Positions 28,417 to 41,829 of a DNA stretch of 62,000 nucleotides are shown here, piece after piece (position 1 is the stretch's first letter; every line of letters begins with the position of its first letter). The stretch lies in NCBI RefSeq assembly GCF_964340395.1, contig NC_135552.1, positions 27,272,181 through 27,334,180 on the forward strand, written 5' to 3'. This DNA comes from Glandiceps talaboti. Its lineage: Eukaryota > Hemichordata > Enteropneusta > Spengelidae. A program made the translations under genes and the position numbers. The notes under the pieces are model-generated. The model saw nothing but the letters and a program-made list of their open reading frames with translations. It searched no databases and was not told the DNA's origin.

Positions 28417-30444
28417 AGTCTAGGCTGTAGAATCTATGATAGCTAGTCAGTCTATGCTGTAGAATCTATGATAGCTAGTCAGTCTAGGCTGTAGAATCTA
28501 TGATTGCTAGTCAGTCTAGGCTGTAGAATCTATGATTGCTAGTCAGTCTAGGCTGTAGAATCTATGATTGCTAGCCAGTCTAGGCTGTAGAATCTATGAT
28601 TGCTAGTCAGTCTAGGCTGTAGAATCTATGATAGCTAGTCAGTCTAGGCTGTAGAATCTATGATTGCTAGTCAGTCTAGGCTGTAGAATCTATGAATTGA
28701 TTGCTCGTCAGTCTAGGCTGTAGAATCTATGATTGCTCGTCAGTCTAGGCTGTAGAATCTATGATTGCTAGTCAGTCTAGGCTGTAGAATCTATGATTGC
28801 TAGTCAGTCTAGGCTGTAGAATCTATGATTGCTAGTCAGTCTAGGCTGTAGAATCTATGATTGCTAGTCAGTCTAGGCTGTAGAATCTATGACTGCTAGT
28901 CAGTCTAGGCTGTAGAATCTATGGTTGCTCGTCAGTCTAGGCTGTAGAATCTATGATTGCTAGTCAGTCTAGGCTGTAGAATCTATGATTGCTAGTCAGT
29001 CTAGGCTGTAGAATCTATGATTGCTAGTCTAGGCTGTAGAATCTATGATTGCTAGTCAGTCTAGGCTGTAGAATCTATGATTGCTAGTCTAGGCTGTAGA
29101 ATCTATGATTGCTAGTCAGTCTAGGCTGTAGAATCTATGATTGCTCGTCAGTCTAGGCTGTAGAATCTATGATTGCTAGTCAGTCTAGGCTGTAGAATCT
29201 ATGATTGCTAGTCAGTCTAGGCTGTAGAATCTATGATTGCTAGTCAGTCTAGGCTGTAGAATCTATGATTGCTAGTCTAGGCTGTAGAATCTATCATTGC
29301 TAGTCAGTCTAGGCTGTAGAATCTATGATAGCTAGTCAGTCTAGGCTGTAGAATCTATGATTGCTAGTCTAGTCTGTAGAATCTATGATTGCTAGTCAGT
29401 CTAGGCTGTAGAATCTATGATTGCTAGTCAGTCTAGGCTGTAGAATCTATGATTGCTAGTCTAGGCTGTAGAATCTATGATTGCTAGTCAGTCTAGGCTG
29501 TAGAATCTATGATTGCTAGTCAGTCTAGGCTGTAGAATCTATGGTTGCTAGTCAGTCTAGGCTGTAGAATCTATGATAGCTAGCCAGTCTAGGCTGTAGA
29601 ATCTATGATTACTAGTCAGTCTAGGCTGTAGAATCTATGATTGCTAGTCAGTCTAGGCTGTAGAATCTATGATTGCTAGTCAGTCTAGGCTGTAGAATCT
29701 ATGATTGCTAGTCAGTCTAGGCTGTAGAATCTATGATTGCTAGTCTAGGCTGTAGAATCTATGATTACTAGCCAGTCTAGGCTGTAGAATCTATGATTGC
29801 TAGTCTAGGCTGTAGAATCTATGATTGCTAGTCTAGGCTGTAGAATCTATGATTGCTAGTCTAGGCTGTAGAATCTATGATTGCTAGTCTAGGCTGTAGA
29901 TTCTATGATTGCTAGTCTAGGCTGTAGATTCTATGATTGCTAGTCAGTCTAGGCTGTAGAATCTATGATTGCTAGTCAGTCTAGGCTGTAGAATCTATGA
30001 TCGCTAGTCAGTCTAGGCTGTAGAATCTATGATTGCTAGTCAGTCTAGGCTGTAGAATCTATGATTGCTAGTCAGTCTAGGCTGTAGAATCTATGATTGC
30101 TAGTCAGTCTAGGCTGTAGAATCTATGATTGCTAGTCAGTCTAGGCTGTAGAATCTATGATTGCTAGTCTAGGCTGTAGAATCTATCATTGCTAGTCAGT
30201 CTAGGCTGTAGAATCTATGATTGCTCGTCAGTCTAGGCTGTAGAATCTATGATTGCTAGTCAGTCTAGGCTGTAGAATCTATGACTGCTAGTCAGTCTAG
30301 GCTGTAGAATCTATGATCGCTAGTCTAGGCTGTAGAATCTATGATTGCTAGTCAGTCTAGGCTGTAGAATCTATGATCTCTAGTCAGTCTAGGCTGTAGA
30401 ATCTATGATTGCTAGTCAGTCTAGGCTGTAGAATCTATGATTGC
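28417..30444. repeat. 2-kb minisatellite of mixed 32-bp and 28-bp units, about 65 copies
   Basis: The unit reads CTAGGCTGTAGAATCTATGA then TTGCTAGTCAGT. The 28-bp form lacks one AGTC of the AGTCAGTC step (GCTAGTCTAGG). Other variants are GATAGCT, GCTCGTC, GCTAGCC and TAGATTCTATG. Mixed order of variants through the array shows duplication of blocks. It is the largest array in the window. Confidence 0.98.
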
Positions 30445-33400
30445 CAAGGTTTTATACATTCCAAGGTAACATATTTCTATGATCCTAAGTAAATTGAATT
30501 TCTTTGATGTCTACAAACATGTCATTTTGTATTTTTCTGGTGAAATATAAAATTCAATCATTTATAACCACATTTCTTTCATTAATTAAAATACATACAA
30601 ATATATTTAAAATTGATTTCTGCTCAAATATGCATTCAGGTAAATTCTAACAAATATATGTTTGGATTGATTTTACATCCTTACAATTCCATAATAAATA
30701 TTGAATAAATGTGTTGCAGTTGTTGTATACCTGTCAAGTTTCCTGTAGAAATTCAACCACTTTTTGAAGCAAAGTAAGAAGAAAAGGATCTGTATATATT
30801 GTTTGACAAATAGATATGGACAATACACATAGTGATTCATTTCATATATACATTTCATTTTTTATAATATCAAATTGAATTCAGAATTTAAAAGTATAGA
30901 AGAGAAAGAGCAATTTAAATTTATATTACCATCAAAACAAAAAAAGATTATCATTTCTCTCTGTATGTATCTACACTCATGTAAAAATACATGCACAAAA
31001 TATACCACTAACATAGCTACCGGTACACTACACACACCTTACATTAGCTTGGTTATTTAGTATTCAGCTATAAATACATTCATAGTGCATAAGTGATTCA
31101 GTTTCATTATCGTTCTTGAATTATCTATGTTAAATTGTTTGACTCCTAAGTGCCTATTCCCTTCAGTGTAAAACATCTCTTATGAATATTCATTGTTCAA
31201 CCATGAATAATCATTTCTACTGCCTCCCATGATGCAATGTGGCCTACAGCAAAGATACCCTATAATGATATTAAAGGCACAAGATCAACTTGATGTTTCT
31301 TTGAAATCACGAATAATGGCACTGACTGTCCAGAGCTCATTAGTTTATAAACGTTCCCCTCATACTTCCCCATTGGTGGGGTGGGAGGTGGGGGTAAGGG
31401 GATGATGGCTAGTCAAAAGAATAATGTTCTGAAACAGTTACAACTGTAGAATAACCTTGGAATGAATACAAATGTACTCTGCTAACTAACTGCTAGGATA
31501 TGTATAAATGACAGAATGAGAGGTCTTAGAATAGCCATACCAAAGACTAAAGTAAAAAGTGACTAATATAAATAACATATTTCCTTTCTCTGTTAGCATT
31601 TTGATACAATCTTTATAAGATAACTATGAATAAACACAATTTAAAGGTCATACCTTATTAATACCTACCAGTATACATGTCCTGATAATGTTTGTAATAT
31701 CCTTATGAACACTTGTTTCCCACCTCTCTGTACAATATCTATCACAGTGATCAAACTCTCAAGTCTGACCCTACACATCAGTATCTCATAAAACTACTCA
31801 TTACAATCCCATCACATCTTGGCAACACAGATCATATTCATATTACCCCTCTGAGGAGATTTACCTGACTTCATTATCTTAAACAGTTTTGATACGTGCC
31901 ACCATTGATTTCTCAGCCTGTACTCTACAATTAATGTCACTTTCTCATTTCACCTGAGGTTTTGACACAAGATGGCAGACCTGACTATTATAAAGGTGGG
32001 GTGCAAGGGTCCTACATAATGAGTACATTCTGAGTTCAATACCTGTTACATAGTATACAGATTTTTTATCAAAATGAAAATACGAAAGCTTCTACAACGA
32101 TTCATTGAAACATAAACCATAATATTGTTACATTATGGTTGTCAGACCTCACTTGACGTAAAGAATGTCATACTTTTATACCGATCACAAGTATTCATGA
32201 AATAACACAATGCAATGCATGGAACAATTAGATTTCAAGGTTAATAGTAATACATTCAAATGAAAGGGAATGATAGAATAACATGATATATGTATCTGTA
32301 CACATAATGACAGCACAGTACATCATATTATGATTGTGTATAGTAGTTACCCAAACTCTATAAACTGGAAATAACCGTCATCTGTTTCCCTTCCTGTACA
32401 AACACCTTGTTGATTTTTTCAGACAGTTTATCGTACACGGTAAAACATAAGCTTCCGAATACAACATGATGGTACCGGTATGAAAACTTCTGGGTCATTG
32501 ATTATTGATCATGATCCTACACACACCCACCAGTTTCCTGTCTTTCATCAACGGATTACAGCTTTGCACTTGCTCTGTCTTGAGTTTGAAAGAATGCACA
32601 CAGTCAGTTCTAGACCACTGGACCATACAAGCTTGACTGCTATTTAGATATACTTCTCATGGTTTTCAGTATGTTGAAGCATTCACTTCATCGCCTTCAT
32701 GCTACAGTTCACTTCATACACACCAACACAGTACTGGTGTATACCACATGTGTATACCCAGAAGACCTACATAACACTGTCACCTATCCTGTCAATGACC
32801 CTTTGTGACAATAGACAACCAAATATGCAAATTATGAGATAGACATGTGATGAAGCCATTTCAGTTCAATAGATACAATAACAATAGGATTTAAACCATA
32901 CATAATAAAGCTTTAGTATTGATGATTTAACTGATTAAACTCTCATGGGAAAGTACTATAAGGTTGTACAAATGGACAGTATATAATAGTGGCAATACAC
33001 TTTAGAGAGGGGGGAGGGAGGGGGGATGACATGATGAAATTGGGGAACATCTTTCCCTAGTTTATTTACTTTATAAACAAACAATATAGTTAACTTCACA
33101 TCTACAGTAACAACAAAACATTGGGAGTCCACAAATAAATGTTTAGTTTCACTTGTTCCTCCTCATAATACAAATGTACCATATGATAAATGTTGACAAG
33201 TCCATATCTGCAAACATTTCACTCTCACTGTTGAACCATAGACCCAAGGGTCTGTGTTGGTGGGGTTATACTTCCATGGTCTATGCATGAACTAATCTTG
33301 TTACAATGGCAGGGGACATGTACCTTTTGTTTTGAAATGATTTACATGTTACAGGCTAATTAACAACTCATCAATTCAAAACACTAAATGCATGTATATC

Positions 33401-35056
33401 TATGTCAATATTGTGCATACCAAAACAATGTGTTTGAAATTAATTAATTAAAGTGATGACAAAGGGATACTTCATTAATGCCAAAACAATGAGATATACT
33501 CATTAACATATTTACTGATTGTTTTGTTTAATTATTAAAACACAGCTATACTAACAATGGGCATCAGAAATATACAAAACCAGTGGTGCATTGAAATTAG
33601 GTTTTGCTATTTCTTTTGAAATAATAAGTTTAAGTTCTTTTAGTTGAAATATGTAAACAAGTACTTTTGAAATTTGTTTGCTGAGTTCTTTTTCTTGAAA
33701 CATGTAAAAAACGCTAATTATATTCAAAATTTACTTGTATGAAGCAATACATACAAAACATGGTCAAATTTATTTTGCTGGTAGTTTTTGTGTAAACACT
33801 GACTATGAATGGTACCCATAATTCATCTGGTAACATAGACAAAATTTTACTGCTTGTCTGTTTGACAGTTTCCATTCCCTTGTTCAAATTTGACCATTTG
33901 CTGTTTAGATATTAAAGTTATAATCTTGTTTCTAAACTGCCACAATTGTTCTATATTCATCATACATTTGTATATTTATAGATGTACCAAATGAATAATT
34001 GGGCACACAGCATTTCTTGTCACCATCCAAGGAAAAAATAAAATATGCCAGTCACAGATCTAGCAAGTAGACAAACCTAACAATAGTCTGGTATTTGTAG
34101 AGTTAGCATATGACTGAACTCATGTCAACATTTGATGTAATGAGGTATGGGTGTTTAAGCATATCTGAAGGACATGAGGCCATTGCTGTCTAAGTGATAA
34201 TTTTGAATATTGAACAAAGGACGTAACACCAACAGTCATTTTATCAACTACAGTAAGTCATGCTGTATTTTAACATCTCAAACTCAAAATATCACCTAAA
34301 AAAACCCCACAATGGATTGAAATAACTGCATACAAAATATATATATATATGTGAATATCTTTATGTTGGCACAACATTGTTAGTGAAAATACAGCTATGA
34401 CTAAAGTGTATTTATATACGACCACATTACTTTCGTATAAGTTATTAAATGTACTGATTCATGCTGAACAATTCAGACTTTATTACATGTAGTTACTCAC
34501 AACTTATCAGTAAAAGTGATTTTCATACTGGTTTATTTTGGCACAAAGTTTTTTCAACTAAATAAGTTTAGTGCCAAATATATGTGTTCACAATGTACTT
34601 CAGTCTTGCCCCAATTTGTTCAATCCTTTCTTAGAGTACATAATCTAGTATAAACCAGACATTTACACATAAACCCATTCAGTGTGTTTTTTTTTATTTA
34701 GATTTGGCTGAAAATTGTCTATTATTTACAGTTAAATCTGCCATATTTGTGTTTTTAGAAAAGTCTGTACATTACTACATATCTGAATGAAAATGTTGAA
34801 ACACAGAACTTCTACCATCACTCAGGTTGAAATACTTATACTAAGAAGTATGGAAACCACAAAACACAGTTAAATTTGCCTGTACATGTACCACTAGCAC
34901 AACTGTGACTACCGGTATAATTCAGGACTTTTGTCTATTGCTAGTTCTAATATAAAGACATCTGAAAATAATGTATAAATTACATGTACCACTAGCATGA
35001 CAGTGACTACCGACATCTAGAGATAAAAGTGAAAATAATGTACAAATTACATGTAC
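30445..35056. other. Gene-free AT-rich region
   Basis: No protein-coding signal recognised on either strand. Features of note are a G-rich stretch at 31375-31400, a G/A-rich stretch at 33008-33026, and the hairpin at 33236-33293. Possibly upstream intron of TMEM198 or intergenic. Confidence 0.5.
33236..33293. repeat. Hairpin sequence related to the 19.7-kb duplication
   Basis: Contains ACCATAGACCC and AGACCCAAGGGTCT (perfect short palindrome), closing with TGGTCTATG. It resembles the ACCATAGAC...GTCTATGGT hairpins at 19642-19819. Confidence 0.4.
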
Positions 35057-35209
35057 CTTGAGGATGATGATTGCACCATTTTGGACATTTTCCAATGTTT
35101 TTTTTAGACTCCGATGTTCTACCCTGCGCAACACGTGTACCAGAACGATATCACGCCAGCCTCTCAATCTGACTCCAACAAGTGAAGTGATTATAATGGC
35201 TAGACTAGC
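35057..35209 (-). other. Candidate exon-like stretch, unrecognised
   Basis: A minus-strand open frame reading SLAIIITSLVGVRLRGWRD then IVLVHVLRRVEHRSLKKTLE runs to a plausible donor, CTCAAG|GTACATG. The stretch is richer in CpG and GC than its surroundings. No good acceptor is visible upstream and I recognise no family. It may be a first exon, a repeat remnant or chance. Confidence 0.15.
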
Positions 35210-35218
35210 AATGAACAA

Positions 35219-37380
35219 TAGTGTCTAGCTACCACTAATTACCATTCCTAATGAGTAATTTGAGAACTAACTACAAACACTAAATGATTAGACTTCATTA
35301 ATGTGTTTACCATGTGCATTACTGGGGAATCCATTCCACTCTTCCCAAGAAGGACAACATATAATATGTACAGAGAAACTGAACACCACATCATATATCA
35401 CATTAAAACACAATCCATCAAAACACAGGAGTACAATATGATCTACTGGCACTGCTGGATTGACAAAACTCTAGTCTCTGTCAACTGCATCACTACTCCT
35501 ATTGTTATGCAAATATATATCCATACAGCTGACTGAAATGTACATTTTGAATACTGAATTGTGCGATGAAATCACATCAATTTCACGTTTCAAATTTCAA
35601 ACTCTAGTTTATATCTTCATTATGGATTTCAAGCTGACAGACAAGATAAGGTTCCACATTTCGGTTCCACATTTCCGGTTCTTTTGATCTCTATGGAAGT
35701 AAAAGTCATAAGATCAATTTCACAGTGGGAAACGTACATCACTGATGGTTTGATATTTACCCTTTTTTACTTTCATTGTTGAGTATCTTTCATTGATTAC
35801 ACAGGTTTTATGCGACCTGTCATGTCCATTGCACCGAATGATTCATCCTATATTCCTCTCAATATCAGTTAAAAGCTAAGTCTACAATGTACATTGACAA
35901 TCGAAGACATGAGTTGAAACTGCAATGAACCACAGTTTGTATGTTTGCTGATTATAATTGACACTTCTTTGTGTGAAAGGCATCAGTTTTTGGACGAGTA
36001 TTGTGTTCATTTCAAAGGCAGCTATTACCCACTTGTCATAATCGCTATGGCAATTACGTTGATCCACAAAGCAATACAATGACCTAGACCGAAACCATTT
36101 CACAAGGACACCTCGGCCTCAATAACTAATTTAACCGCTTCTGGCAATTGCAGTCAATCTGAGCACAATAATTCATTTTTTTTATCAAAACACTTTGTAT
36201 CCGACTTGACAGATTTCTCTACGTACAGATTTTTATCAAACACTTTGTATCTGACTTGACAGATTTCTCTATGTACAGATTGTACAAAGTAGAAGAAATG
36301 GATTTTCTCCTTTTCTCTATGAATAGTCTCATAATGCTGTGTAGAGGTGTGATGATTAACGAGAAGAGGTGGTAGTAGGAAGATTAATCTAAATTTTATC
36401 TTAAATCCATCTACTGTTCCACCTCTGTAGTATAGGATCAGAGATTAAGCTATAAGGGAGATTAAATCAAAACATCAGATTCTAAGTAGAGACCAGACTT
36501 GCCAGCTGTTAGGTCAAATACGACTGCAAAATGGTCGGTAAATTTACATCAAGCCTGTAATTTTGTAGTGTTGTACATCTATGTGTGGTTTTTTGAGACT
36601 AAGGAAATAATGACAGTATATCTATGTTGGTGGTTTGTTCAAGAGGTCCACCACATGACAACAAGGATACTGTGGTCATCTGGGAATGTTCCGGAAGTAG
36701 GTTAGGACTAAAGTTCCAGTTCAATTTATACGGGAAAGAAGAAAGTCAACATGAAAACATTCACTATCCTTTGTTCCTTTCTATGTTTTACATTAGATAT
36801 ATATTAATTGATCATTTTCCATGAAGACAATAGTCAGATGACAAAGAAGATAAAAGTTGACAAAGTCAATCTGCAACTATCTTTTTTATTTAATGATAAC
36901 AAAATAAATGGCCTATTGTTTCTTTCCTGAAGCTTACTTTCTGCTGTTAATACTAAATCCAGATTTTTTAGCTCAACTTGTAATTCTGCCTGACTTAATA
37001 CCCCACCTGTGGATACTAGTATGCCTAATACCATGTACAGAATTTAATGTACATGCAGTTTGACCACACCACATGATGATTTGGTCAGCTTCAATAGCCA
37101 TCACTTACAAGGCTAATATGGGAATGAGACCACTTCACACTTAAAGTAAGTATCCCCCAGTGTTTAACAAGCTAGTGAAATTTAATTGAAGTTCACCGCA
37201 CATTCACACCCAAGTACATTTTAGTGTAGTTTGTAACTCAGTGTAATTTCTTTGTGTCTGAGTCTAATATTCTCTACCTGGTTGGTGGGCTCCAAGTATC
37301 ATTTGGAAACTTTAACATATTTACCTTAGCAGAATGAACTACTTTCAAGCTATAAAAACACAGTCATTAATAATAAGAGT
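35219..37380. other. Gene-free region
   Basis: Only short open frames; the one notable structure is the duplication at 36184-36280. Confidence 0.5.
36184..36280. repeat. About 51-bp direct duplication
   Basis: ATCAAA(A)CACTTTGTATC.GACTTGACAG and ATTTCTCTA.GTACAGATT occur twice in a row with two or three differences. Confidence 0.9.
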
Positions 37381-37393
37381 GTCTTTTGAAATG

Positions 37394-37640
37394 GATAACA
37401 TCATCCTTGCAGGAAGGAGGGGGGGGGGAGAGGGAAGAGGAATATTGAAAACATTATCCTCAGGGGAAGGGTGGGGGAATATTGAAAACATCATCCTTAC
37501 AGGAAGGAGGGGTGGGAGAGGGAAGATGACTATTGAAAACATCATCCTTACTGGAGGGAGGGGTGGGGGAGGGAAAGGGAATATTGAAAACATTATCCTC
37601 ACAGGAGGGAGGGGTGGGGGAATATTGAAAAGTGGTAAGT
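37394..37640 (+). repeat. G-rich minisatellite, about 50 bp, five copies
   Basis: Repeats of GAAAACATCATCCTTACAGG followed by AGGGAGGGGTGGGGGAGGGA-like runs. Successive G3-G9 tracts give strong G-quadruplex potential on the plus strand. Glycine/arginine or proline-rich open frames are artefacts. Confidence 0.92.
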
Positions 37641-37800
37641 TTTGAAAATCACAATGCGATACCATGCTGCGTGTGCAATGACTGAGTATAAATACAGATT
37701 CTAAATAAAGGTGAACTGATTGGTATTCAATGTGTCATAGTATAAACGTTGTAAAACTACATGCCTTTGCTGCATTATTTTTCATTTCAGCAGCAGCAAA

Positions 37801-37966
37801 AGTATGTCTTCACTTGCCAGAATGGCCACAGTAATTGGTCAAACTTGCTTGGCGTAGGTCCAATATTGTATAGATGACTAAGTATATCTTCACTTGCCAG
37901 AATGGCTACAGTAATTGGTCAAACTTGCTTGGCGTAGGTCCAATATTGTATATATGACTAAGTATG
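37801..37966. repeat. 80-bp tandem duplication
   Basis: Copies 37801-37880 and 37881-37960 both contain CTTCACTTGCCAGAATGG and CAAACTTGCTTGGCGTAGGT, differing at three or four bases. Confidence 0.95.
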
Positions 37967-39221
37967 CTACAAGGGATATTTTAAAGCTTTGCCAGAAAGT
38001 GAAATGCAATATGTCTTAAATGAAAATCTCTGAGAAAATGTTACCTGCTGCCCTTATACCTGAATACTAGATAATGGGGTTCAATCAGACACAAAAACGG
38101 AGGTCAGTCTATTCAACACAGAGTTCAGAAAATAAAATGTGCAGTTAATATGAACAACACTGACATCACAGAAATCATACAAACCATTTGATGACAATTA
38201 AAGTTTGCTGTCATAAAGGATGACCTTAGAGAATGTACACCTTATCATTACGATACATGTCATTTCAGTTTGCCGTCATACACAGTGACCTTACAAGTGA
38301 TCTACATTACAGTTTCCAATACTATAATAACTTGGTATTCTGGGCATGTAAAAAGTAATGGCGCTATAAGAATTACAATGATAACTGTTCTCAGTAACTC
38401 TCAGTGTAATTACAGATAACTAGGTATATATTTACAGTATTCATTGTAGGTACTGCGTCAACTATTTATCTTACAGAATGTGTGTTACAGTTGTCTTGTC
38501 CACACAGGGGCCTCATTTTTCATCTCAATTCTTCAACAGTTTTAATTCCCTCCATCAGTTTTATTGCAAGTGAGAGTGAGATATCGTTCAATGTAGAATG
38601 ACGAGTGCTATCTCTATGTACAGCTCATAAAATTTACTTACGTTTATAGAACATTACAAATTTTTATGGTTTTTGCTTTTATTATGTCTAGGCTTTATCC
38701 AATGAAACTGTTTTACAAGTGTGTGACCTTTAATGGGGTCATGATAGCTCATAGCAAAATTTGCAAACATTTTTATTTTCAAAACGGTGTTTTTTTTTAT
38801 GATTGTGACATTATTATACATTATTTACTGAATTCGTCTTTACATGGACATGTTTAATATGTACTTCTATGAGTCAGTGCATAAATGTCACTTTAAGTTT
38901 GTAATTTCAAATTTCACAAAATGGAGATGAAAGACATGACGTTTCCATAGAGACAAAGTTTTTACAACGACAACATAAAAGTGAATTTTGATTGATCATT
39001 ACAAAGTGACAAAGCCTATTATGTGCAAATAAAATTTAAAAGGAATTCACAATTTTAATATCTTTAAATTTTAAAATGCCACTTTTTATATTACATCACA
39101 AATAGAATCAATAATATGTGTAATTACTAATAAAGAAATATTGTCTAGTATGTGTAAATACATATTTTTTATGATTTTAATTTTATGTCAGGCAGAATAA
39201 ATGTGTGTACATTTCACATAC

Positions 39222-39271
39222 CATATATTTCATACTGCCAGAATAACTTTGGATCAAGATGAATGGCACCT
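39222..39271 (-). other. Candidate 50-nt exon, unrecognised
   Basis: On the minus strand a good acceptor (CTGTTTGTTTCAG|AGGTG) and donor (ATATATG|GTATGTG) bound 50 nt. One frame reads GAIHLDPKLFWQYEIY, a second is also open. It could be an upstream (5'UTR) exon of TMEM198, part of an unseen gene, or a chance pairing. Confidence 0.2.
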
Positions 39272-40228
39272 CTGAAACAAACAGACATGACTTTCCTTGC
39301 CACAAATTGCATTTAATGACTGAAACCAACCATGTATTATCTGTGTATCACAATGATATATGAGTCAAAGAACTGATGCATTAAATAGAGCACATAACTC
39401 ATCTTAATCATTTTTATGTAGGTCAATTTGATACACTGGATAAGAACATCCGAAATATGGTGTTTAATTTGACAGTGAAGACAAGGACAGCTGCTTTGTT
39501 GTTATTGTTGTTGTTGTATTTCAGTAAACCAGGACCACCCAATGCCTTATTTCAAGTCTACCTACAAGCTAGTATATTTTGTTCAAATGGTGGCATTTAT
39601 CCTTTTATGAAAAAGTCATTAAAATGTACACGTGTTACATTTTCAAGCGGTTAAATTCTAGCTGAAAACAGAAATAAGTTGTGTTGCTTGAAGTTTATGT
39701 TCAAGACTTGTGAGGAAATACACTGAAAATCAAAGAAGAAAGGATTGTTTAAATTGTGGTTTATTTTGGTCAAGGAGAGACCACAGCGGCAAAAAATAAA
39801 TGTCTCCATATCAGAAATTAATACAATGTATTTCATAGTAATATGGCATTTCTTATTACAGAAATATTTATAGACAACTCATATTATATTGTAGAATATT
39901 TCATTTTAAGGGAAGTGAAATTTTAACGAATAAAATAATGAGCTGCTTTGTAGTTTATTTTCACATAAAATGTTGATGAAAATGACTTCACTGGGAGACT
40001 TTATTTTTGTGGAAAACAGACACAATGATTTGTATTACATAAATTGAAAGTTTAGTCCACACAATGAACATGTTTCCTTCCTATGAAATTATTTTTGTTG
40101 TTTTCTTGATATTAATAGAAGGGGCATGCAAGGTAAAAATTATCTTTTGTTAGATGAGCTGGATGAGTTTGATATATACTGTAAGTCTGTATGCACCATA
40201 AGTACATGCATATATTAGTACCACAACC

Positions 40229-40231
<3 letters not shown>

Positions 40232-40279
<48 letters not shown>
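40232..40279. repeat. (TG)24 microsatellite
   Basis: Perfect TG alternation over 48 bp. Confidence 0.97.
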
Positions 40280-40280
<1 letters not shown>

Positions 40281-41770
40281 TTCCCAGTTTTAGTCTTGTC
40301 ACCCCCTACTAGTACCATTCTTTCATCTTGTCAAGGGTTATTTGAAGGCCTCACATACAAAAGTTAACATCCTGTCCATTCTGGAGGATATATGAAATAT
40401 GAAACGCAAAACTCTGATATGAGGAGAGGATTATACCCTTTGCCAGAGTACTAAGATAGATGTGAACTAAAAATATATCCCGTGACCATTCTAATTTAAT
40501 ACTAAGTCAAATTTTAACTGAAAAAGCCATGGATGTAATCTAGCTAGCCACTTCCATCTACTTTATGAGAAAAATATGGACTGAACTTTTAAAAACAATG
40601 TGCCCTTGACTTGAGACTAATTTCCCTGAAAAGCACCAACTTTGCAAAATAAAAGCTTGCTGGTCTTTTTGAAGGAATAAAGTACTTTGTGTTCACCATC
40701 TTGTTTTCAAGAAAATACAATGTTTTATTTCCCATTGAGATTTTGTATCGAAGGAATATGAATTCCATGTGAGGCATGAAATTATAAGTGGGTAAAAATA
40801 TTAAGCTCCTGGTCGAATATGAATCCCTTTTCTGACCCCCAACCACTATTACATTCTGATTCCCCTCCATATATTCTACACTTCCATGAATCCTTGTTGT
40901 CCTAGCTCTGTAACAGGTCTTTATTAGAGTTAAGATATGTGGAGTGGCATATCCATGTAATGTAGTTTATGACTGACTACACAAACACATTAGATTAAAT
41001 CATGCATACATTCATACATAATTGTACACTGACATTCAAGTACTACTCAGTTGATACGATAAGGCTTTTCACTTTCAATATCCTCTAAATTTAATGAAGC
41101 AGTTAACTGACTGACCTTACCTATATACATGGTGTTGGCTGTGTTTGGTCATGGTTAGGTACTGACTTCTCTACATGTGTTACAAAAGTCATGGTCATTT
41201 ATTTAGACTGCCTGGGCTGAGAAAAAACTAATTATTTTTTTCTAAATTTGGTTTAAAGAGACCCTTAGCCAGTGTTTTTATTCCATGTATTTATATCATG
41301 AAAACTGAAATAATATTTTGATTGGTTGACGGTGAAACATTTTGTTTATGAGAGACAGGCCAATCTATCCAATAAATCAAACTGCCAACTTCAAATGACG
41401 AAATATTATGGCGTACCATTAGGAAAGAATTTGTTCTACATGGACAGATTTGTCTAATTTAGTAATAATATTGATGTGTCCTCAGCCTAGAATCCAGTTT
41501 TCTCTCTACCATGCCTGACATTTCACTAATGACCGATTACTTTCATAAAGTCACAGCTAGAAAACAGTGTAAATTGTATGGATTTTTAATTCTTCTTGGA
41601 GATAATGTCAATAGCATCACCATGTTGGAGATGTACGGTGTAAACAAGATTATCATAGCAACATTGCAGCAATGGGGTAATATAATATTAGGTTTGAGTA
41701 TATGACCTAAGAGTGAAATGCCAGGCGTGGTAGGAGAAAAGCCAGAGCAAAATCCCCAAATCCCCAGGTT

Positions 41771-41829
41771 AATCTTCTTTCTCCCTGGAGGGGGTATTTG
41801 TTGTGGTACAAGGTGGGAGAAAGAGGATT
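41771..41829. mobile_element. Miniature foldback element (59 bp), family member B
   Basis: Ends AATCTTCTTTCTCCC and GGGAGAAAGAGGATT. It corresponds to the reverse complement of the element at 27936-28001, sharing the GGGGTATTTGTT interior. Two divergent copies in opposite orientation support a dispersed family. Confidence 0.65.

Larger units (their letters stand above)
37967..41770. other. Gene-free region
   Basis: Contains a candidate mini-exon at 39222-39271 and a (TG)24 tract at 40232-40279. No recognisable coding sequence otherwise. Confidence 0.5.

Noticed and set aside
28417-30444. CRISPR-like array of short regularly spaced repeats
   Set aside because: There are no unique spacers; the whole unit repeats. 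The context is a eukaryotic minisatellite.
37345-37665. Proline-rich or Gly/Arg-rich protein
   Set aside because: Both frames arise from the G-rich tandem repeat.
41120-41211. Stop-rich stretch with acceptor CTCAGCCCAG and donor TAG|GTAAGG on the minus strand
   Set aside because: Splice-like ends but no coding frame and nothing else in support; in 35 kb of AT-rich sequence such pairs are expected by chance.
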